From positions 1 through 31,250 of the forward strand of contig CANCPF010000022.1 of NCBI GenBank assembly GCA_947379975.1: a stretch of DNA of 31,250 nucleotides, in the 5' to 3' direction. The translations under genes and the position numbers were made by a program. This DNA comes from Methylophilaceae bacterium. GTDB lineage: Bacteria; Pseudomonadota; Gammaproteobacteria; Burkholderiales; Methylophilaceae. The notes under the pieces were generated by a model, which had not been told where the DNA came from, made no database searches, and worked only from the letters and a program-made list of their open reading frames with translations. Positions 25,274 to 31,250 of this stretch are shown here, piece after piece (the stretch's first letter is position 1; every line of letters begins with the position of its first letter).

Positions 25274-26947
25274 ATGAAAACAGTTAATAGTGCAATAAAG
25301 TGGACTAAAGAGGCTGTAATTTCCAGCGCAAAAGAGTACCCAACAAAATCAGAATGGCGAAAAAATGGTCGTGGGGCATATGGTAAGGCTCGGGAGATGG
25401 GCTGGCTTGAAGATGCATGTGCTCATATGAAGAAGCAGTGGGAGCCTAAATGGGATTACGAGTCAGTTAAAACCGAGTCTAAAAAATATAGCTCTGTCAG
25501 TGAGTGGCTAAAAAATAGTCCTGGCTCCTATAGTCGTGCACAAAAATCTGGATGGCATAAAGAATTATCAGAACATATGGCTAGAAAGATAAACCCAAAT
25601 GGATTTTGGACTAAATCAAGAGTATTGGCTGATGCGAAAGGATATAGCTCCAGAAGTCAGTGGCAAATAAAAAGTTCAAGTGCTCACACTATGGCAAAAC
25701 GAAATGGTTGGTATGACGAAGCTGTTGAACACATGGCGTTGCTGATTGAGCATGGGAAATGGACTAAATTAGCCGTTATTGAATCTGCTGAAAAATTCAA
25801 ACATATTGTCGATTGGCAAAAAGAGTTTCCAGCAGCTTACAGCAAAGCATTGAAGCAAGAATGGCTGGCAGATGCTACAAAGCATATGTTTACATCTCCA
25901 CGCTTTGTTAAATGGACCAAAGAAGAAGTTTTGGCTGATGCAAAACTTTACAACACCAAGGGTGAGTGGCATAAGGCTCCGGGATATGCTGCTCATGTTG
26001 CAATCAAAAATGGCTGGCATGAAGAGGCTACTAAGCATATGTATCAAGTGCTCTCATTCGGCGAAATGACAATTTATAAGTTATTGCTTCAATTAGACGT
26101 TCAGTTTGAGACACAAAAGCGTTTTAAATCTATAAGAGATAAAAAGCCGCTCCCTTTTGATTTTTACTTATCTGAGTTTAATTTGGTGGTTGAGTATCAG
26201 GGTATACAGCACTTCGTTGAAGCGTTTCATAAAGATAATGAAACATTGAAAGATAGGCAGAGGCGTGATGGCATAAAGAAAAGCGGCGCAGAACTTAATG
26301 GTATTAATTATTTGGCAATTAGTTCGACAATAGAATCTGATATTGAAACCTTGCTGGTAGATAGATTAATTAAGGTTTCCTCAATTAGCGGTAAAGCCTT
26401 CAAGGGTGATAAGAGGACATTAACCTTAGATGAAATGACGTTGCTAAAAACACTGGGGACATGGACAAAAGAACAGGTTATCTCCGACGCGCAAAAATAT
26501 AAATCTTATCCCGATTGGCGTGAAAATAGCCCAGCATTTCAGATAGCGATAAAAAACGGCTGGTTAGAAGAATGCAAAAAGCACATGCAGTCTGAATTCG
26601 AAAATCGAAGTAAAGCGAAATTGGTTTGGACTAAAGAGAAAATTATTGAAGTGGCTAAGCCGTTCTCTAGCAGGTCCGCGTTTAAAGCAGCATTTACAGC
26701 AGCCTATTCTCGTGCAAGACTAAATGGCTGGTTAGATGAGGTTTGTTCCCATATGGAACGTAAAATACACCCTAACGGCTACTGGACTAGAGAGCGGGTA
26801 TTCGATTCTGCCAAAGCGTTTCAAACACGTATTGAATGGCAGCGAAGTAAAGATAAAACAGCTTATGATCTAGCTAGAAGAAATGACTGGCTTGATGAGG
26901 CATGTAAGCATATGACTATTCATAAATTCTGGGTAAATCGGAAATAA
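25274..26947 (+). CDS. Repeat protein with inserted PD-(D/E)XK-like nuclease domain
   Basis: 557 residues. Eight copies of a ~43-residue repeat are clear, each starting WTK/WTR or similar and ending GW(L/H)..A..HM. They cover about 10-52, 60-102, 112-154, 163-205, 214-256, 397-438, 452-494 and 504-547. The pattern is WTKE.V...A..Y.S...W....P.AY..A...GWL.EA..HM. Between repeats 5 and 6 lies a different domain (about 262-365) with Glu264 (FGEMTIYKLL), Asp296 (LPFDFYL) and Glu307-x-Gln309 (VVEYQGIQHF). This is the order of a PD-(D/E)XK nuclease core like those of homing and mismatch-type endonucleases. The repeats may bind DNA; the repeat pattern recalls DUF723-like proteins, but I am not certain. 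No signal or membrane segment. It is probably cargo of the element, possibly defence or homing; this is inference. Confidence 0.75.
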   Translation: MKTVNSAIKWTKEAVISSAKEYPTKSEWRKNGRGAYGKAREMGWLEDACAHMKKQWEPKWDYESVKTESKKYSSVSEWLKNSPGSYSRAQKSGWHKELSEHMARKINPNGFWTKSRVLADAKGYSSRSQWQIKSSSAHTMAKRNGWYDEAVEHMALLIEHGKWTKLAVIESAEKFKHIVDWQKEFPAAYSKALKQEWLADATKHMFTSPRFVKWTKEEVLADAKLYNTKGEWHKAPGYAAHVAIKNGWHEEATKHMYQVLSFGEMTIYKLLLQLDVQFETQKRFKSIRDKKPLPFDFYLSEFNLVVEYQGIQHFVEAFHKDNETLKDRQRRDGIKKSGAELNGINYLAISSTIESDIETLLVDRLIKVSSISGKAFKGDKRTLTLDEMTLLKTLGTWTKEQVISDAQKYKSYPDWRENSPAFQIAIKNGWLEECKKHMQSEFENRSKAKLVWTKEKIIEVAKPFSSRSAFKAAFTAAYSRARLNGWLDEVCSHMERKIHPNGYWTRERVFDSAKAFQTRIEWQRSKDKTAYDLARRNDWLDEACKHMTIHKFWVNRK

Positions 26948-27078
26948 ATGGATAGTGATATGAAGGTCTTAGATTAACCGGTACATGAGCTCGATTGAAA
27001 TATAAAAATAAACCAAACCCGTTTGAGCCTCTAGCCTAGTATTACAGTCGAAACTATCACATCTCGAACATAATCTAA

Positions 27079-27429
27079 CTAAGTCAATCTTTTATAATTT
27101 AATGGCTTAGGACCCCTCGTTCTCTGTGCCGTCGTCATATTAAGTACGTGCATCATATCTTCAAGTTGAGAAAGGGTTAACGAAGCGCTGGACTCACGCA
27201 GCCTAGATTCTTTGGTATATAGGCCGGATTTGATATGTGCTTGGCGTGAACGCTCTTTTCCTTCTGCGGTACGTGGGCCAGTAGACTTACCCCCGTGAAA
27301 ATTACACACATGCTTACCTTTTAAAGCTGGACGACCACACTGGTTCTTAGTCCTTTTAGACATAGCCTGACACCTATTGCATACAATCCGGCCGCCGGCA
27401 GAAATTAATATTTTTTCTTTAACTATCAT
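27079..27429 (-). CDS. HGG-motif small protein of mobile elements
   Basis: 116 residues from the ATG at 27427-27429. An earlier in-frame ATG at 27543 would add 38 residues without known match, and neither start has a clear RBS. The core is CNRCQAMSKRTKNQCGRPAL, then HVCNFHGGKSTGPRTAEG. It contains a CxxC pair, two more Cys and the HGG.STGPRT.EG motif I know from short proteins of phages, prophages and islands. The four Cys and the His could bind zinc. The Arg/Lys-rich region after it would suit nucleic-acid binding. Function is not known to me. It is the only minus-strand gene in the visible element apart from the IS transposase, and stands between the repeat-nuclease gene and the membrane-protein gene. 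Confidence 0.65.
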   Translation of the reverse strand: MIVKEKILISAGGRIVCNRCQAMSKRTKNQCGRPALKGKHVCNFHGGKSTGPRTAEGKERSRQAHIKSGLYTKESRLRESSASLTLSQLEDMMHVLNMTTAQRTRGPKPLNYKRLT

Positions 27430-27594
27430 ATAGTTATGATAACAAAATGCCACAATCAAGGGAAGGGTATCGATTAGAAATAATGTCGCTTTTGATTTTC
27501 GTATATACTTAAATATTGGTATTTCATGATTGAAGCCTGTCATTGTTAAGGCTGTTTAATAGCCGCCGGATAAATAGAATAAAGAGGAGTTTGC

Positions 27595-28623
27595 ATGAAA
27601 AATATAATACTAATAACTTTGATGTTGCTATCGACACCCGTATTTGCAGATGGAGTTAATGCTCAAGCCGCATACGGTGATGCCGCTACTTTAGTTGGTA
27701 TGAAGCTTATTTTGGGTGCAGTTTTATTCTATATATTATCTTTTGGTTTGATAAATAAGCCGAAGGATACGGCTGTAAAGAACGGAAGGTGGGTTGCTTC
27801 AACATTAGCGATGATGTCATTCATAGGCTATTCACTTCAATATGATAATCAAGTTCGAAATTTGGTTGAGTCAGGTATTGCTGCTGTTGTGTGGTTTGCA
27901 ATTGGTTTTGTTATTGGCTACGTGTGGTTTAAGTTTAAAAGTGTTAAAGCTGGTGCTGCTAAAAGTGATGATGCTAAGAGCTCGAATTCAAATGAGAATG
28001 TCTACCTACTTGCCTCAAAAGAACTGAGTAGTGATTTGAGAAATGAGGGATTATGGGCTAAGTGCTATGCAGATGCAGATGGGAATCTAGATATTGCAAA
28101 TGCAAGATATATTAAAAGCCGTGCAGCTCAATTAATTAATATACGTTCACCCATTGCAACATCTAAAACTAACATCACTAATGGGGAGAACGGTGAAATT
28201 TTTTTGCCAGCCAAATTTACAAATTTAAATAAAATAATAATTGCTGAGACTGCTGTCATTATAATTACTTTCATTGCCGCTACATATTTTTTACTACCTG
28301 ATAACAAACAAAAGCTAATTAAAATATTAGATGAAAATTCAATTACATTGGAGATTGGCCAGATGCTGATCACACCTATAGCCGACTCAACAAAATTCGA
28401 ATTTAAATATAAATCAGCTAATGGCCAGTTGTATAAAGTGCAAGGCCCTACAGATGCACCATATCAGGAAGTAGTTGGATACATTGAGACACTTATGTTG
28501 AAGGATGTTCGGATGCCTGATGGTACGATTGTTACTAACGTACCTCATAATATAACCCAAGCGGAATTATTAGCGCGATACAAAAAGCATACTGCTAAGG
28601 TAGATGAAAAAGTTGAAAATTAG
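27595..28623 (+). CDS. Membrane protein, unknown
   Basis: 342 residues, ATG with AAGAGGAG six bases upstream. A signal peptide (ending VFADG, residue ~20) is followed by membrane segments at about 33-53, 66-82, 95-113 and 213-234. Between segments 3 and 4 lies a soluble stretch (about 137-182) with the pattern ELSSDLRNEGLWAKCYADAD...ARYIKSRAAQL. I know a similar short helical motif (GLWAKA...A...YI..RA..L) from many bacterial membrane and zinc-ribbon proteins of unknown role. The C-terminal ~100 residues appear as a small periplasmic or cytosolic beta-rich domain. No catalytic motif is seen. The gene points the same way as the DUF3857 gene 94 bases downstream and may share its transcript. Confidence 0.65.
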   Translation: MKNIILITLMLLSTPVFADGVNAQAAYGDAATLVGMKLILGAVLFYILSFGLINKPKDTAVKNGRWVASTLAMMSFIGYSLQYDNQVRNLVESGIAAVVWFAIGFVIGYVWFKFKSVKAGAAKSDDAKSSNSNENVYLLASKELSSDLRNEGLWAKCYADADGNLDIANARYIKSRAAQLINIRSPIATSKTNITNGENGEIFLPAKFTNLNKIIIAETAVIIITFIAATYFLLPDNKQKLIKILDENSITLEIGQMLITPIADSTKFEFKYKSANGQLYKVQGPTDAPYQEVVGYIETLMLKDVRMPDGTIVTNVPHNITQAELLARYKKHTAKVDEKVEN

Positions 28624-28717
28624 AATTATATTTAGAAAGTGCAAACCAATTCAACCCCAGCAACATAAACCTAATGCCTAATTTAAGAATAGATTCCGCA
28701 ACAATAAAATTTAAACT

Positions 28718-30571
28718 ATGAATTCAATCAAACCTATCTTATTAATCATCGCCATTTATTCGTCAAGTGCACTAGCAGACTATAAGCCTTCAACATCCAG
28801 TGAGATGGTCATAGAAACAATTACGGTTAATGCCAACGGCTCAAATACTTCACACTACGAAGACTTAACAAGGATTGATACTCAAAAGGGTGTTGATAAC
28901 GATAGTCAGCAAGATATTTCGTACAACAACAAAACGGAGACTGTAAAGATACTAGAGGCTTACACACTACAAGCCGATGGCCGAAAAATTAAAGTCCCAA
29001 AAGAAGGCATTCGTACTACCGATGACCCACTCAGTTTAGGTGCGCCAATCTTTAGCGAGACCAAGCATAAAATTGTGATATTCCCTGAAGTAAAAATTGG
29101 TAGTCGATTGTACTTAAAATATAGCTCAGTTGAGCATACCCCGCGATTCAAAGGACAGTTCCATACAGCAAGGTTTTTCTCCCCACATTTCATTCTTAAA
29201 AATTATCAAATCAATCTAATTGTTAGCAAAAAACTGCCAGTGCAAGTCGATACTAATGGAATGGAAGGTGGTCTGGTAAAAGAGATTAACGGCCAGAAGT
29301 TTTACCATTATGCATTTAAGTATGATGTTGCCATACCCCCAGAAGATGGGCAAACTAGTATTGTTGATTACGGCTCTTACTTTACTGCCTCAAGCTTTAA
29401 AGACCACCTAGAGCTTGGTCGTGCATACCAGAAAGGCATTGAATCAAAAACTAAAGTGACTCCTGAGATTCAAGCGCTTGCTGACAAGTTGACAAAAGGC
29501 ATGGCGGACCAAAAGTCACAAGTTGACGCCCTGTATCAGTGGGTGAGTAAAAACATTCGCTATGTGGCAGTGTATTTGGGCAATGGTGGCGTTGTACCGC
29601 ACGAAGCACAAACCATTCTTAGTAATCGCTATGGCGATTGTAAAGACCATGCAGTGATCTTAGAAACGCTACTTAAAGCCAAAGGCATAGCAAGTAGTCC
29701 TGCATTAATTAACTTAGGCGATGCCTACACTTTACCCAAGTTAGCAGTGATGGCACCTCAGAATCACGTCATTAACTACGTCCCAAGTCTGGATATTTAC
29801 TTGGATGCCACGGCACAACTTGCACCCTATGGGACTTTGCCTATGCAAGATATGGATAAACCTGTTATTTTGACTGCACTAGGCCGTATTGGGCATACAC
29901 CTAAGATGAAAGCGAAAGATAATCTAATCGCTACTAAGGTAGACATTACCATTGCGAATGACGGCTCAATGACGGGAACCAGTCATAGCCAAATGACAGG
30001 GGCTGTTGAAGTGATGTATCGTGGGGTGCAATCTGAAGAAACTGATTTTGAAGATGAGGCATTAGCAAAAAGTAGACTTAGCTCGTTTGGTGAAACTGGC
30101 CTAGGCAGGATAACCGCAAGTGACCCATTAAATCTAGCCAAGCCCTTTGTAGAGAGTACAACGTTCACCTTAGACCCAACATCCAACTTCCCCGGCCCCG
30201 GCGCCATAAAGATCCCTGTTGGGCTTGCGGCTGGTGCAATAGCAAAACTTGGTAAACACAAACCCAGAGATGTTATTAAATTCCCAATCGTCTGCTACTC
30301 AAACACCATGGAGGAAACCTACACACTCACTTTTCCAACCAGCACCCAGATTACCCGCATTCCGTCAGATGTGAATTATCAAAATTCGAGCATTAGCTAT
30401 ATAGCCACTTATCATTTGAATGGTAATAAGGTTGAGGTATTTAGACGTTATCAGGCTGAGAATGAAACGCACGTGTGTGATGCCCGTAGTAATGAACGTA
30501 AGTTGGCTTTCTTTAAGGTACTTCAGAGAGATTTGAAGAATCAAATTTTTTATGATTACTGGAAAAATTAA
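28718..30571 (+). CDS. DUF3857 / transglutaminase-like secreted protein
   Basis: 617 residues. A signal peptide (to ~20, SSALADY) is followed by a DUF3857 beta domain (about 25-230), with YTLQADGRKIKVPKEGIRT and VGSRLYLKYSSVEHTPRFKG-type strands. A transglutaminase-like core (about 255-370) comes next: YQWVSKNIRYVAVYLG, then RYGDCKDHAVILETLLKAKG. The Cys308, His350 (QNHVINYV) and Asp363 (YLDATAQ) of the papain-like triad are in place. The rest is beta-rich (about 400-600). By family it acts in the periplasm or outside, as a cysteine peptidase or amide-forming enzyme with unknown substrate. A weak RBS precedes the ATG. It is followed after three bases by a small membrane protein, likely in the same operon. 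Confidence 0.85.
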   Translation: MNSIKPILLIIAIYSSSALADYKPSTSSEMVIETITVNANGSNTSHYEDLTRIDTQKGVDNDSQQDISYNNKTETVKILEAYTLQADGRKIKVPKEGIRTTDDPLSLGAPIFSETKHKIVIFPEVKIGSRLYLKYSSVEHTPRFKGQFHTARFFSPHFILKNYQINLIVSKKLPVQVDTNGMEGGLVKEINGQKFYHYAFKYDVAIPPEDGQTSIVDYGSYFTASSFKDHLELGRAYQKGIESKTKVTPEIQALADKLTKGMADQKSQVDALYQWVSKNIRYVAVYLGNGGVVPHEAQTILSNRYGDCKDHAVILETLLKAKGIASSPALINLGDAYTLPKLAVMAPQNHVINYVPSLDIYLDATAQLAPYGTLPMQDMDKPVILTALGRIGHTPKMKAKDNLIATKVDITIANDGSMTGTSHSQMTGAVEVMYRGVQSEETDFEDEALAKSRLSSFGETGLGRITASDPLNLAKPFVESTTFTLDPTSNFPGPGAIKIPVGLAAGAIAKLGKHKPRDVIKFPIVCYSNTMEETYTLTFPTSTQITRIPSDVNYQNSSISYIATYHLNGNKVEVFRRYQAENETHVCDARSNERKLAFFKVLQRDLKNQIFYDYWKN

Positions 30572-30574
30572 AGC

Positions 30575-30943
30575 ATGGTATCTATAAAGTTAATTGGGTT
30601 AATTGTTGGACTTACTCTTGGCGTGCTTGATGGGTTAACTATAGGGATATTTAATGGAAGGTATGGAGAAGCAATTATTTACTGCGTTGCGATAAGTGGT
30701 GTTATGACATTATTTTTATTTAAAAATGAAATAATTGGTGGAGATCACCCCCTTAAAGCGGAGTCCTGCAAGATACTTCTTTCAAATGCTTGGGTGTTTT
30801 GGACGTCATCTTTTTTAGCTGGCCTGATAGTTTCAGCGATTTTTAGTGTAGGTAAAATTTCTTATTTTTTTATTAGTGGGTTAAGCATTGTATGGGCTTG
30901 TCTGGTTCCAATAGTTTTTATGATGTTTTTAGAGAATAAGTAA
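30575..30943 (+). CDS. Small membrane protein, unknown
   Basis: 122 residues, starting three bases after the DUF3857 gene. Four hydrophobic segments are visible at about 4-24, 31-48, 73-92 and 95-118. A short loop between segments 2 and 3 carries the charged residues. There is no motif I recognise. Close linkage suggests it works with or is regulated together with the transglutaminase-like protein. The start ATG has little RBS and may depend on translation of the upstream gene. Confidence 0.6.
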   Translation: MVSIKLIGLIVGLTLGVLDGLTIGIFNGRYGEAIIYCVAISGVMTLFLFKNEIIGGDHPLKAESCKILLSNAWVFWTSSFLAGLIVSAIFSVGKISYFFISGLSIVWACLVPIVFMMFLENK

Positions 30944-31044
30944 ATTGATTTTTTTGTTAACAATTTATTACTAATTGTTTTTCGCCAATGCCTTTAATCC
31001 TGCAACTATAAAGGTCGTTGAAAAGTTACAAAGTGAAAATTAGA

Positions 31045-31066
31045 AATAGCCCGGTAATCCCCCCAT
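31045..31066. other. Probable end of an IS3-family element
   Basis: A C-rich segment (CCGGTAATCCCCCC, 31051-31064) lies ~30 bases beyond the stop of the transposase gene. IS3-family ends often carry such C runs near the terminus. The exact end and any target duplication cannot be fixed because the other end lies outside the window. Confidence 0.35.
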
Positions 31067-31091
31067 TATTAATAGCAGCTACAAGTAGAAA

Positions 31092-31250
31092 CTAAGCTGC
31101 TAAGGCTAACTTTTGCCTCGGGGTCATGCCGCCCAATGCCATGTTGGGACGTTCGTGATTGTATGTCCATAGCCAATCTGTTGCAAATTGCTGTACTTCA
31201 GCAACACTATCAAACAAGTGATGCGCTAACCAATCATAACGTACGGTTCG
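31092..31250 (-). CDS. IS3-family transposase (orfB), C-terminal part
   Basis: The minus-strand frame is open to the window edge and ends at TAG (31092-31094). It gives 52 residues with the closing signature of IS3-family DDE transposases: FATDWLWTYNHERPNMALGG, then MTPRQKLALA. The YNHERPN..LGGMTP stretch follows the catalytic core (rve domain). The DDE residues themselves lie outside the window. It shows that an insertion sequence sits to the right. Confidence 0.9.
   Translation of the reverse strand, partial: RTVRYDWLAHHLFDSVAEVQQFATDWLWTYNHERPNMALGGMTPRQKLALAA

Overview
The window looks like a chromosome segment of a Gram-negative proteobacterium, most likely a betaproteobacterium of the Methylophilaceae/Nitrosomonadales type. 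Supporting signs are an autotransporter barrel, a TolC/adaptor/RND efflux set with a DUF3240 protein, an Mce-type lipid-transport ABC operon, moderately AT-rich DNA and many Ala/Leu-rich proteins. This is judged from gene content and not from a marker-gene comparison.

Left part (1-19660, core-like). The 3' end of an autotransporter gene is followed by a parvulin prolyl isomerase, an alpha/beta-hydrolase lipoprotein and a secreted S53 (sedolisin-like) peptidase, all for the envelope or outside of the cell. Next is a metal-efflux cluster: a Cys-containing small protein, a His-rich membrane protein, then TolC-like, membrane-fusion and RND subunits in overlapping frames, closed by a DUF3240 protein. 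A Tim44-domain membrane protein, a bidirectional terminator and a tRNA-Gly(GCC) follow. After them comes a decayed NarX/NarL-type two-component pair, with three in-frame TAG codons and one frameshift. On the minus strand lies a complete four-gene Mce operon (permease, ATPase, MlaD-like, PqiC-like lipoprotein). A divergent small gene of the 'translational machinery protein' family ends at a terminator.

Right part (19674 to the end, accessory). At 19674-19721 lies the 3' part of a tRNA-Arg(ACG) gene, cut in the anticodon stem. It is followed by a P4-type tyrosine integrase, so this is the left junction of an integrated element whose right end lies outside the window. The element carries an integrase with its own promoter/operator, a small basic protein, an AlpA-type regulator behind three GTTACA motifs spaced exactly 29 bp apart, an unknown protein, and a primase-helicase (AEP-like + PriCT-2 + VapE). 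Just downstream of the primase-helicase is an AT-rich tract flanked by repeats of AGTGGTACT and its complement, a good candidate for the element's replication origin. This layout matches P4-like or PICI-like satellites; no capsid genes are visible.

Cargo after the candidate origin starts with a 557-residue protein: eight ~43-residue repeats, five before and three after an inserted PD-(D/E)XK-like nuclease domain. It continues with an HGG-motif protein on the minus strand, a membrane protein, a DUF3857/transglutaminase-like secreted protein and a small membrane protein. An IS3-family transposase gene, cut by the window edge, closes the window. The strongest candidates for something new are the repeat-nuclease protein, the candidate origin, and the 29-bp-phased motifs before alpA.
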